A stretch of DNA of 62,500 nt from Prorocentrum cordatum. Its lineage: Eukaryota; Sar; Dinophyceae; Prorocentrales; Prorocentraceae. Shown here piece after piece: positions 49,457 to 59,120 of the stretch. Each line of letters opens with the position of its first letter. The stretch's first letter is position 1. The notes beneath the pieces were generated by a model, which worked only from the letters and a program-made list of their open reading frames with translations, made no database searches and was not told the DNA's origin. The DNA lies in assembly GCA_963575745.1 (NCBI GenBank), contig CAUYUJ010020615.1:1-62500 (forward strand). The letters are read 5' to 3'. Both the position numbers and the translations under genes were made by a program.

Positions 49457-49468
49457 AGGGCCTTCAGG
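49457..49468 (-). repeat. Right terminal inverted repeat tip
   Basis: Exact complement of CCTGAAGGCCCT at 33126-33137, flanked outside by TG as at the left end. Confidence 0.6.
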
Positions 49469-49725
49469 TGGGGTTGGAGGACCCCCTTCAAGCCTGTGTT
49501 AAAGTGGGTGGTCCAGGCCTGGGGCGCTCCCGCGTAGAGGCGGAAAACTTCCAGCGCCTCCCACCACTCGTCCCACGCGTCCTTCTCCCTCCCCTCGCTG
49601 CTCTCCTTGATCTTGACCCAAACCCCAGCCGGGTCCGCAGTGCGGAGGGGCCGGTCGTTAACTCGGGGCGGAGGGGGGGCAGGTGATGGCCGCGAAGTTG
49701 AGGGTGCCGCGGAGGACCTGGACAT
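49469..49725 (-). pseudogene. DIRS polyprotein: region between reverse transcriptase and RNase H
   Basis: Contains KDAWDEWWEALEVFRLYAG, QAWTTHFNTG and LKGVLQP, the segment that normally precedes RNase H. At 49469 the transposon begins. After excision the text reads LKGVLQP then QERLALPGG, in one frame. Confidence 0.6.
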
Positions 49726-50071
49726 CCTTCAAGGCTACCTGGGTGTTCCCCGTGTCGTAGGCCGGGTCACTCAGCAGGATCCGGATCTTGTTGACCTTCT
49801 CCTCGGGGAGCCGCAGGGTCTCCTCCTCCGTGTTCACGTGGACCCCCCAGCAGATCTGGTCCACGCGGAACTCTCCCTCCTCGTCCTTCTTCTCCGCGTT
49901 GATCGCAAGAGGCCCGAATATTCTACGGGCCCCCTCCTCGGCCAGCCTAGCGGCCATCCAGGGGCGCCGTCCCAGGAAGGGGCTCGATGAGGACGTCGTC
50001 GTCCATGAGGAGGTGCGAGTGGTGGGGCACGTCGTCGTGCCATCCTGGGTCAGCCGGCCGGTGGCGGTCAT
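49658..50071 (-). pseudogene. DIRS reverse transcriptase thumb region, shifted frame
   Basis: Contains FRVDQICWGVHVNTEEETLR, LPEEKVNKIRILL and LKDVQVLRGTLNFAA, the post-palm region of DIRS-type reverse transcriptases (the LP..K and LRG.L boxes). It is in a different frame from the palm and from the next piece, so the copy is broken. Confidence 0.65.
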
Positions 50072-51107
50072 GGTACTGCTTCAGGGCCGCCCCGAAGGCC
50101 ATGTACTCCCCCGGGCCCCCGATCCACCCGAAGGTGAGGACGGGGTAGATGGCCACCAGGTTGCCCTCCATCCCGACCACCTTGCCAGGGAGCTCCGTGG
50201 CGAACATGCCGGCATCCTCCGCCCGTAACCAGATCCAGCGGAAGGCCTCCGCTATGTCCCGCTTGGCGATCCGGATTTTTACCCCCGGGTGCCGCTCCTT
50301 CCACCGAGTGATCTCTCTCGCCAGTCCCCGATGGCGGGGCTGCAAGGCTGGGGGGTGGAGGTGCTTGTGCCCTGTCTCGTTCATCGCCCTCTGGTCGTGG
50401 ATGAACCTTCCTTCCTCCGAGATCGTGCGGTCGGGGTTCATCTTCGGCACCCTTCCCCAGGGGGAGGAGAGGACCCCGCTTAGGTACGGTTCCGAGTCCT
50501 TTCCGCAGAGGAGGACCCTCCCCCTCTTGGCGTCCTTCCACAACTTCTCCATCGCTTCCTCCATGTGCCCCTGCACGCTCATGTGCGGTTTGGAGGGGGC
50601 CCGAACCTGGGCCAGCGGTTGGCGGGCGGGACCCCCGCCCTTCACCATCTGGTGGAGGTAATCCCTGAGGTCGGGGTCGAGCAGCTCGCATAGCTCCTCC
50701 TTGAAGACCCCGTCCAGGTTGTTCCCCCACCGGCTCGTCCAGGCCTCTCGGTAGCAGTTGACTGCTTCCTTCCAGCCTCCCGCCGCCTGGACTAGGCCAT
50801 CACCGAGTCGGGCCCCCTCCTTCACAACTTCGGGGGAGTACTTGGGGTTGTCCGCACAATGGGTGCACAGCTCCTGCGCCCAGTCCTGAGCGGTTCGGCC
50901 CGCTCTCCCCGGCGCCTGGTTCCCCGATTCCGTCTCGCTTTCCAGGCTGCCAGCTGCCCGTTGGGGAGGCATCCAGGGCCCCTCTCCCTCCCCATCTTGG
51001 CTCCTTCCCGCATCGTCCCCCCCCTCTCCTGAGGGCCTGAGTTTACCATCTCCCGTGGCACCCCCCCCCTCGAGGGCGTGGCGGGTGGGTGTTTCGTGGC
51101 CGTCCAA
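49947..51107 (-). pseudogene. DIRS-type reverse transcriptase palm/fingers
   Basis: SSPWGRVPKMNPDRTI and RFIHDQRAMNETGHKHLHPP (fingers), KIRIAKRDIAEAFRWIWLRA (Asp of motif A), MFATELPGKVVGMEG, YPVLTFGWIGGPGEYMAFG, and LLMDDDVLIEP as the active-site DD box (~residue 367). The N-terminal ~150 residues include a helical LCTHCADNPKYSPEVVKEGA region. Active-site Asp residues are present, but flanking frames are broken. Confidence 0.75.
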
Positions 51108-53386
51108 ATGGCCAGCGCCACGGCGCGGGCGAAGCGCGGGGGGTATTGGGCGGCTTCCCTTGTCCGCTTGATGCCCGTCCCTGGGACGTCATCCCTGAAA
51201 TCCACGCGCTGGTGCACCGGGGAGAGACCGGGGCAGGGTCTCCGGAGCTTCGCGAAGAAGGGGGCCAGGTTCGCGGAGACGACCAGCCAGCACCCCTTGC
51301 GATAGAACTGATGGGGGGACGAAGCGTCTGAGGGATGGAGGCCCCAGGCGCACGTCGTTCCCGGGATGATCACGGCACCGGTCTCCTCCAGGCTTTCCAA
51401 CCACTCCGGGAGGTCGTAGACCTTGGGATATATCCCTCTATGCTCCTGGTTCTCGAAGATCCACCCCTTCCTCCATTTATGAAGGTTCCGTATGCACCTT
51501 ACCGTGGTCTGGGAGAGGGCGTTTCCCAAGACCTCCTTGCCGTTTACACCGGTCCCCTCTGGCTTCTCCCAGGTGCGGGTGCCGCCTTTGGTGTTGTGGT
51601 CGCAGAAGGAGGTGCACGGGTTCTCGAACATCCACACGTTGGCCACTCCCGGGCCCGGGGGAGTATCTGCCTCTTTGACCAGGGCCTCGGCGACGTAGGG
51701 GTTCGAGAGGTCGTGGTCCTCCCTCCTCTCCGACTCCTTGGGGTGCAGGGGGTTCCGGTACAGCTCCACGGGCTCATCCGCTGGGATGCCCAGTTGTTCT
51801 ACCGCGCGGGTCACCCCCGCGGTTCCCGCGAACACCTCCTTGAAGCGGGGTCCCCAGCGGAAAGCGGGCGTGCCCCCCAAAGCTCCAGGGTGCTCCGAGA
51901 CGAGCTCCTCCCACAGCTGGAGGGCGGCCCTGATTGCGGGTGCCCGGGCAGGCTCTGCCGCTGCAGCCCTCCGGCCAGCCCTGAGGGCCGCCTCCCTCGC
52001 CGCGGGGCGCTCCTCGCATGCCTGGCACTTGACGTAAGTGCTCCAGGAGACCTCCGTGCCTCGGGCGTCGCGGTTGAGGAACTCCTCCCAGCCATTCATG
52101 ACCGTGGCCTCCCTCCGAAGAGTCTGATGGAGGGCACCCAGGCACGCGTCCCCTCCCGCTTCTCCCGAGGTCGGCGTTTGGGGGCGGAGGGCGCGGGCGT
52201 GCCCCCGGTGGATCAACATCCAGGCCTGAGGTGAGCCCTCCCCGGAGCGGGCTCCTTCCAGAAGGTGTGTGGTCACCTTCCCACCGTAGTCCATCATCAC
52301 GACGTTTAGGACGACATCCTCCAGGAGGCGGAGGGGGAACACGACCAGGGCGCGGTAGTCCTTGTCGTGGTGCGGGGCAACCGCGTCGCGAATGAAGATC
52401 CGAAGGTCCGCCTCCCCGACCACCAGCTTGGCCTCCGGAGGCCCCAGTGATTCTTCCGCCCGAACTGCCTGGTCCAGCTGCTCCGCTCTGGCCGTGAGCG
52501 CGTGCGCCCAGACCTCCGTGAGGCTGGGCGGCCCCCTTCCCTCCCGGGCCCAGAGGGCGGCGCCCGCCGCGCTCAGGAGGACACACTGCTTTCTCTCACA
52601 GTCGCCCTGGATGCCCAAGCGCTCCGCGAGGAGAGGGTCCTCTCTGAGCATGTCCCACTCCCCTCCATCCATTTGGAGGGCCCCCCGCCCTACCCCGTCC
52701 CCCGCGTCCGGGGCTTGGAGGAGCCGGGCGTGACCTCTGCGGTCTGGGGGGCGGACGTCCCCCCCCCCGGGTGCCGCCAGGCTCAGGCGCGAGCCGATCG
52801 AGGCAGTCGGCGGCCTCCCGGACCAGCTTCCAGTTGGGTCCGTCCACGATCCTCCGGAGTACGGCGAGCACCCCTCCTGTGGCCGTCGAGGCCAGGTGCT
52901 CCTCCAGGAGGTGGTTCTTGACCGCGGTCTCCAGGTGCCAGGAGGGCCCCCCCTTGAGGAACTCCCGCACATCGGGGCGCGCGTTAATGGCCTGCATTCC
53001 GGCCTCCCGCGCCTCCTCCTCTGGGTCGTCCGGGTCTCCAACTGGGTTGAGGCGATGCGCCTTATGGTGGTTCTCGGTGAAGCCGAAGTCCAGACCGTTG
53101 CAGTACTGATCCAAAACGTCTTCCCGCCCAGGGAGGGGGGTGAACCAGTCATATTCCCCCCTGGTCGGGCCCCAGGCCCGGACGTGCGCGGGTGGCTCGC
53201 CCCCCCGCCCGGTTGAGGGCCCCCCCTGGAGGGCGGCCAACCGCGCCGGTTGATCCTGTTCCGCCACCACGGGCTGGTCCTTCCAGCCCCCTCGGCGCAC
53301 CAGCTCCCCCATGAGTGGGGCCGGCAGTCCCCGAGCGGGTCCCAAGTCGCAGTGGGCGCGGGGGCAGACACCCCCCCCTCCCTCAC
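50822..53386 (-). pseudogene. DIRS ORF with Rossmann methyltransferase-like domain
   Basis: 854-codon frame. The first ~230 codons are probably out of frame, since better coding lies in the neighbouring frame. From ~residue 235 it reads well: WDMLREDPLLAERLGI, AKLVVGEADLRIFIRDAVAP, RALVVFPLRLLEDVVLNVVM and WMLIHRGHARALRPQTP. Residues ~505-760: FKEVFAGTAGVTRAVEQLG (~514, SAM-motif-I-like), VWMFENPCTSFCDHN (~585), GWIFENQEH (~645), PEWLESLEETGAVIIP, CPGLSPVHQRV and REAAQYPPRFARAVALAIW. This looks like a methyltransferase fold; whether it is cytosine- or adenine-type, or a relic, is unclear. DIRS elements classically carry a DNA methyltransferase-like domain. Confidence 0.55.
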
Positions 53387-53639
53387 ACCCCCGGTGGCTG
53401 ACGTAGTCCCAGCAAAGCAGGAGGCCCCTCTGGTCCCTGGGAGTAGCCCCCCGCGCCAGTGCCTTCCGCACCGCTCGGGCGTAATCCGGGGCTGTGGAGG
53501 GGGGGGGGGGCTCCCGCCACGGGGGCTGTCCCCTCCCCTTCCCCCTCGATCCCCGGTGAGGGACTTCCTGTCTGACCTTCCCCCGGCTCATCCCACCGCG
53601 GCGTGCCGGCGGTGGTTTGGGCGCCGTGGAGGTGGCCAC
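52596..53639 (-). pseudogene. DIRS gag-like ORF with CCCH zinc finger
   Basis: CWDYVSHRGCEGGGGVCPRA followed by His gives Cys-x8-Cys-x6-Cys-x3-His at about residues 75-95, a CCCH finger of the RNA-binding type. After it come YDWFTPLPGREDVLDQYCNG, LDFGFTENHHKAHRLNPVGD, PDVREFLKGGPSWHLETAVK and GPNWKLVREAADCLDRLAPE. Retroelement gag proteins often use CCHC; a CCCH finger is less usual. Its frame differs from that of the ORFs before and after. Confidence 0.6.
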
Positions 53640-54414
53640 CCGGCATCTCCCCCTCCCCCGAAGTGGCGCTCTGGCTTCCCGCTCCGCCCCTTCCCGCCTC
53701 GAGCGGCGCGTCGGGGGCCGGGCTGTCCCCGCCAGCCCGGGCGGCCGCCTCGTTCAGCGCCTCCAAGGCCTCCTGGGTAGGGGGAATCAGGTAGCGGGTC
53801 TCGCCCTCTTCGTCGGCCAGGCAGGTGCGGCTCTCGTTCAGCACGAAGCCTCCCGGCGGCGCACTCGCCGAGCGGGGCTGCCGGGCTCGGCCTCCGGTGG
53901 CCCCTTCCCTCCCACGCGAAGAGGGGGGCTCCGGCGACGCCTGCCTCGCGGCCGGCCCCGCTTCGTCTTCTTCCGGGTGGGGGCTCAAGGCGGCGCCCCA
54001 CTCCAGGGGGTCCACAGGCGGGCTTGATGCTGCCGCCTCCTCCCCCACAGGGAGGGCCTCCTCCTCGTCCACCTCCTGCGCTCCTCCGCTCGTGCGCGGG
54101 TAGGCGTAAAGAAGAGCGGGGCCGAGGAGGGGGGAGGGGCCCTCGGTGGGTGGCTCCCGATTGGCGTTCGGGGGGGGGCGCGGGAACGCGCCAGGCCCGA
54201 GGGGGGGGTTCTTCCCACCCACGACCGCCCCTCGGGCGCACGGGCCCGGGCCCGGGGAGGGTTCCCCCGCCCCGAGACTGGCAGGGCCCGATCCTCCCCC
54301 GACGAATTCGGCGCGGGGCAACGATCCGGTGGTAGTACTCCGTGGGGTCCTCGACCACGAACGTGCGAGGGATCTTCGCGCGGGCTCTCCCGCGCACATC
54401 CGGGGCTGCGGCAT
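53383..54414 (-). pseudogene. DIRS acidic, disordered region (one of two overlapping frames)
   Basis: The best coding look is at TSGGAQEVDEEEALPVGEEA, GGFVLNESRTCLADEEGETR and LIPPTQEALEALNEAAARAG. It overlaps the gag-like frame 53588-55246, which loses coding character below ~54300; a frameshift near 54.2-54.3 kb probably joins them. Confidence 0.45.
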
Positions 54415-55246
54415 AGGCCGTCAGCTCCGGCAGCGCGGTTGGGTGGGAGCCCATCTCGGCCTCCACGGACCGGAGCTCGTCCCGCATCTTCGCCCACCAG
54501 TGCCACGTGGGCTCCTCCCAGACCTCCATCAAGTCGGCGAGGGACAGGTACTCCGGCCGGTCTTGATGTTCGCGCAGCAAGAACCGCAGGGCGGTGGTCC
54601 TGGGCAGTGAGTGCTCCTGCCCATAAGTCAGGGCGAACACCCGGATCTGCGTCTGGGCGGCCTCCGCCGACGTGCCAAGGTCTGCGGGGGCCGGCGAGGG
54701 GGGCTCCCTCCTGTGTCCCTCCGCGGCGACGAGGGGCCCGGCGTCCGCGCTCCTTGCGACCACGAAGTCGGCCACCGTGAGGGCGTTCGGGTCGGCGGGT
54801 CCCGCCTTAGGGGCACCCATCAGGCAGGCCGCCAAGCCATGCGCAATCCGGTTGCTGAGCGGGAGGGGCCAGCCGACCCCCTCCAGCAAGGCGAGGCCGC
54901 GCCCCGCGGCCACCTGGAAGGTGCCGCATCCCCGCGCGAGGTGGCATACCCTCCGCGCGGCCCCTTGGAGGTATATGAGGCCCCCCCCCCGTCCTCTTCC
55001 CTCGCGGGGGGACGGTGCGCCCGCAGGAGCGCAGGAACGGAGGAACCCTTCCGCTTCCTTTCTCCGGGGACGACGGCCTGAGCCGATTCGGCGGGGGTTC
55101 CCCCCACCGGCTGGAGGGCGCGGGGGCTCTCCCCCCGCCTCCACGGGGACGTGGGGCGGGGGTCCTGGGGCTTCAGCGGCAGCTTGGGGGAGGTCCCCCG
55201 CGGTCGGAGGGCGAGGGCCCGCGCCGCGCCCCCTGCCCTTCCCCAT
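53588..55246 (-). pseudogene. DIRS gag-like N-terminal region
   Basis: Well-composed between about residues 100 and 320: AARRVCHLARGCGTFQVAAG, GVGWPLPLSNRIAHGLAACL, ALTVADFVVARSADAGPLVA, IRVFALTYGQEHSLPRTTAL, YLSLADLMEVWEEPTWHWWA and RAKIPRTFVVEDPTEYYHRI. Helical and globular, placed where a capsid-like gag would be. The tail (after ~330) is Arg/Pro/Gly-rich and probably out of frame. Confidence 0.5.
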
Positions 55247-55617
55247 AGGGCAAGTTGGGCGGTGACCTCCTCCAGCCGAGGACGCACCGAGGGGAGGAGG
55301 AGCGGATTTTCCAAGTGCTCCCGGGCCTGCTCCAGAATCGCGGTCCGCACTCGGTGTGGCTTCCGGCCCACGGCTGCCGCCGCCTCCAGCATCTTCGCCC
55401 CCGTCGGCTTGCCCGTGGCACCCGCAGTTCCGCGCTGTTCGGCTCCATCACCGGCGCCCCCCCCGCCCGGCGCCCCGGGGTGTGCCCCCCCCCCCGACCT
55501 CAGCAGCTCTTCCTTGCTTGAGGGCGTGTGGAGCAGGCGGGCGATGCGACCGCCTCGAGGGGGTGGGGAGGCAGATCTTCCCTCCGCGCGCAGGATGGAG
55601 CGCGGCTCCCCACCCAA
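54820..55617 (-). pseudogene. DIRS 5'-most ORF
   Basis: 265 codons with GAKMLEAAAAVGRKPHRVRT, EQAREHLENPLLLPSVRPRL and EEVTAQLALWG, a plausible helical N-terminus, then Arg/Pro-rich text where the adjacent frame (53588-55246) takes over. Probably the start of the element's first protein. Confidence 0.4.
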
Positions 55618-55640
55618 TACTCCAGAACCATCAAGATCAT

Positions 55641-56460
55641 AATCTGTTAGAGAATCCCAATGAAAGCGCGATTACGTTATCGAACGGCAATATTAATATT
55701 TAATACGAACGGTGAATATTAAATTCAATTGGTTTAGAATATTAAGTTTGCGTTAGGCTTCGTTGTAAGACTCTTGCCCGAACGTCTGTTCCCTCGGCCC
55801 ATTCGAGTGCCCCCGCCGCCCCTGAGTATGAGAGACGGATGGCCGCCCTCGCAGAGCGAGTGCGCGCCAAGGAGGCTCACCAGGCTGAGGAGTAGCATTG
55901 GGTCGTGGCACCCCGTCGCGGGCCCTGGTCAGAGCGCGGGGAGTTCTGTCCTCCAGGGTAACAAATCCCTCTCTGAGGGGTGCCACTTCCCCCCATTGTT
56001 TTAGTCTTGCGAGACTCTTCCCCTCGGGGCTGTCCTAACCTAACCTAATCCTCCTTCTCCTCCTCGTCCTCCTCGTCCTCCTGCTTCTCCTGCTGCTCCT
56101 CCTCCTCCTCCTCCCCCCCTTTTCCTCCTCCTCCTCCTCCTCCTCCTCCTCCTCCTCCTCCTCATCCGCCTCCTCCTCTTTTTTTGCCATCAACCACAAT
56201 GCCTCAGAGAAGAAGTCGAAGAAACCCCTCCTCCTCCTCCTCCTCCTCCTCCTCCTCCTCCTGCTCCTCCTGCTCCTCCTGCTCCTGCTCTGCTCCTCCT
56301 CTCCTCTCCTCCTGCTCCTCCTGCTCCTCCTCCCTCCCTCCCCTCCTCCTCCTCCTCCCTCCTCCTTCCTCCTCCCTCCTCCCCTCCTCCTCCTCCCTCC
56401 TCCTCCTCCTCCTCCTCCTCCTCCTCCTCCTCCTCTCGTCTCCGTATGCCTCATCCTCCA
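55641..56460. repeat. AT-rich spacer then CTC microsatellite
   Basis: 55640-55760 is unusually AT-rich with AATATT/TTAATATT words, possibly the element boundary. 55760-56040 is ordinary sequence without a gene. 56041-56440 is (CTC)n with CTG and CCT variants. Leu/Ser/Glu-run frames here are artefacts. Confidence 0.75.
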
Positions 56461-56480
56461 CGAAGCCGTTTTGGCTCGAT
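56461..56480 (+). promoter_or_regulatory. Spliced-leader-like relic
   Basis: CGAAGCCGTTTTGGCTCGAT against GTAGCCATTTTGGCTCAAG: the TTTTGGCTC core is exact with a few flanking changes. It lies 46 nt before the ATG at 56527. Confidence 0.5.
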
Positions 56481-56526
56481 CATTTCCTAAGGTACGGCTG
56501 AGTTCGATCACATACGTTTGCGATCG

Positions 56527-57985
56527 ATGGGGAAGCAGCGTGCGAGAGGCACTCGGGCTCCACGCCCTGTGACGTCCTACTTCGACCAGTCCGCCCTCGC
56601 TGAGAAGCTGCAGCCACTCGCGAAGCTCAAGGAGCGTGTTCTGGGCTTCTGTTGGGACGGGTCGGACTACCTCGCTGGCAGGGGCAAGGCGGCCGACGTC
56701 CAGGGGCTCAAGAAGCACGCCAAGGTCCTGGACATCTTGCTGGATTTCGCGCCCAGCGGCTTCCCTTCGCAGCCGACGCTGCGCGCCACTTTCAGGTACC
56801 TGCGCGCCCACAGCACCATCTTCGAGAACCTCGACGAGATGCACGCGTTCAAGCGGACGACGGAGGCGGCAGACAACTGGCGCGTCATGATGCGCCACAT
56901 ATACGACTTGGCTAATACTGGCACCGATACTGGCTGTGAGGTCGTCGACAACATGGCGAAGAAGATCGAGCTGCCGAAGGCTACCGCCACCGACGGCGCC
57001 GAGAGCAACGGTGACGACGAGGGCGCCACGGCCGCCGAGCAGCCGCCGCCCGCCCAGACCGAGCTGGGGCCAGCGGAAGTGCAGAGCCTGTTCCCGCCCA
57101 TGGACGTCGACGACACGAGCGACCACGGAACGCTGAGTGCGGAGACGGTCTGCCTCGGCGCCTCCGCTGGCGCCGTCGACACGGTCAGCTCCTCGGACGA
57201 CGAGTGCCAGATGACCCAGGTGACGTGCAACTGTGAGGAGTGCATGGCCAAGCTCAGGGTGTCTTGCACGACGTCGAGCGCGGCGACTTCGGGGCTCGCG
57301 AGTTCGGGGGCCACCAGCTCAGGGACTCCAACGGATCCACCTACTTTGCGCATCCCCGACCCGAAGCGCGGGGGCCAGAAGCAGGAGACGTTGAAGAAGC
57401 GGACGAGGTATTGCCACTCCTTCTGCTTCCCCTTCCCTGGTCCTCATCCTCCTCCTCCTCCTCCTCCTCCTCCTCCTCCTCCTCCTCCTCCTCCTCCTCC
57501 TCCTCCTGCTCCTCCCCCCCTTCTCCTCCTTGCGATTTCTGACAAGGTTGACGGCCAAGACGGCTGACCCGACTACTACGCCTCCGAAGGCCGCCGCACC
57601 CGACAAGGACACGACTCTGGAGAACAAGAAGCTGGTCACGCCCAAGAAGATGAGGATGATGAGGCTCAGGCGTCCGAGTGCCTCGAAGGCGACTCCGAGT
57701 GCCTCGAAGGCGACTTCGCCTCCAGGCTCGAGTCCGACTCCTGGTGTTCTGAAGCTCCCGATCAAGATGACAGAGCGCAAGCCGAAGGTCGGTCGTTGTG
57801 GCGAGGCCTACCTGGTGCACTGCGTCAAGGACACCCCCCCTGTGAAGTGGCAGTTCGTGGCTGGCCTCTCGTCCAACTCCTCCGATGACTACCTCGCCAA
57901 GATCTGCGAGCTCAAGCGTCTCATCGAGCAGAAGGCCGTCACCACCATTCAGGAGGCCAAAGCGTGGGCTTCTGAGAATGCCTAG
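56527..57985 (+). CDS. Unknown nuclear-type protein, one GT-AG intron (439 aa)
   Basis: Exon 1 56527-57407 (MGKQRARGTRAPRPVTSYFD...QETLKKRTR); exon 2 57547-57985 (LTAKTADPTTTPPKAAAPDK...IQEAKAWASENA, TAG). The intron 57408-57546 (139 bp) is GT...AG and contains a (CTC)n run; splicing AG/G keeps the frame. Residues ~20-145 are helical (LAKLKERVLGFCWDGSDYL, LKKHAKVLDILLDFAPSGFP, WRVMMRHIYDLANTGTDTG). The middle is acidic and disordered with a CNCEECMAK Cys cluster. The C-terminal ~70 residues (GRCGEAYLVHCVKDTPPVKW, DDYLAKICELKRLIEQKAVT) look folded. No family recognised. The intact frame and host-like codon use suggest a real host gene, perhaps retroposed given the leader relic. Confidence 0.65.
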
Positions 57986-59070
57986 ATACGTATGCCGCTC
58001 TTGTAGTCCTGGTGTAGGGGATGGCTGTTGGCGACGTCGAGGGCGACGGATGACTAGGGTGCGAGGGTGCGACTAGGGTGCGACGGATGACGACGGATGC
58101 GATGGCGACAGGGACGACGACGATAACGACAAGTAAGACGACAGCGACGACGAGGGCACGCACGCTCGCAGTATCGACGACGGCGCCTAACAGCGTAGGC
58201 ACCAGGCACTGCTTCGCCCAACTCTCCTGCTTCTCAGAACATCCTCATTTCCTCCTTCCTTCCTGCCTCATCCCTCCCTCCCTCCCTCCCTCGTACCTCC
58301 CTCCTCCCTCTCCCCCCCCTCCCCTTCTCCTCCCCCCTCCCTCCACCCCCTCGCTCCTCACGTTCCTGCTTCCTCTTCCCTCGCCGGCTAGGCCTCCTGG
58401 CCCCAGCGTGCCCGCTCCCACCGCGGCCAGCTGCGCTGCGTGGCTCGTTTCTCGTGTTGGCGCTGGCGCCTGCAGAAAAGAAGCATTCCTCCTCCTCCTC
58501 CTTCTCCTCCTCCTCCTCCTCCTCCTCCTCCTCTTCCGCCTCCTCCTCCTCCTCCTCCTCCTCCTCCTCCTCTTCCTCCTCCTCCTCCTCCTCATCCTCC
58601 TCTTCCGTCCTACTTACTGTCCAGGTAAACTTTAGAAATCAGGAAAAGCCCTGAAGCCTTGAGTCGTTCGGGCCCCTCCCCCTCCTCCTCCCCCTCCTCC
58701 TCCTCCTCCTCCTCATCCCCCTAAGCTTTCCACGATGCTGTTCAAATCGGCTTCTGGGGGGAAACACGCCTCCTCCTCCTCCTCCTCCTCCTCGTCCGTC
58801 CCCTCCCCCTTTTCCTGCGTGAGACTTGGTCGCAACGTATGCTTACCTGCAATCACTTATGATGAACTAAAGTAGCATGTTCAGAAAGGTCGAAGGGCGT
58901 TTGACGGTCTGATTGGTAATCGTCAGCATCCGCCAAGCCACTCAGGAATGGCGCTCTCGCCTCAGACGTCCTCGCAGTTAACTCAGGAACGGTGTTATCA
59001 TACGAAACTTCCCGACACTCTACTCTGGCAGATTCGTGGAGGGGAAGCATCACCATCGTCATCTTCAGCG
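57986..59070. repeat. GAC/CTC simple repeats and spacer
   Basis: GACGACGG words at 58025-58160; CTCC/CTTCC runs at 58240-58370; (CTC)n at 58488-58600, 58676-58722 and 58765-58800. No gene supported. Confidence 0.8.
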
Positions 59071-59090
59071 TAGCCGTATTTTGGCTCAAG
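59071..59090 (+). promoter_or_regulatory. Spliced-leader relic
   Basis: TAGCCGTATTTTGGCTCAAG; the last 13 bases, ATTTTGGCTCAAG, match the dinoflagellate leader exactly. It lies 30 nt before the ATG at 59121. Genomic leader relics at gene starts mark genes reinserted from trans-spliced mRNA. Confidence 0.75.
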
Positions 59091-59120
59091 CGCTCATCTC
59101 GCAGCCAGCCCCCACTACCA

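Larger units (their letters stand above)
33126..49468. mobile_element. 16.3-kb TIR DNA transposon with cargo, inserted in the DIRS-like element
   Basis: The ends are inverted repeats: CCTGAAGGCCCT at 33126-33137 and its exact complement at 49457-49468, followed inward by the imperfect pair TTAGTAACAGTTAGC / TTACTAATTGTTAGC and further GTTATAAC/TAGTTA words. A TG dinucleotide flanks both ends (33124-33125, 49469-49470). Excising the insert plus one TG joins the two DIRS halves in frame. Inside are a DDE-like transposase, several unknown proteins and repeats; the three largest minus-strand genes have spliced-leader-like leaders. The TIRs are short, so nested insertions inside are not excluded. 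Confidence 0.6.
49469..55640 (-). mobile_element. DIRS-like retroelement, 5' portion
   Basis: Contains, in reading order, a gag-like region, a CCCH finger, a Rossmann methyltransferase-like domain and a DIRS-type reverse transcriptase, spread over several frames. It continues in frame into the RNase H/recombinase part at 33125 once the 16.3-kb insert is removed. The 5' terminus near 55640 is set by loss of coding character, not by a recognised repeat. Confidence 0.7.
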
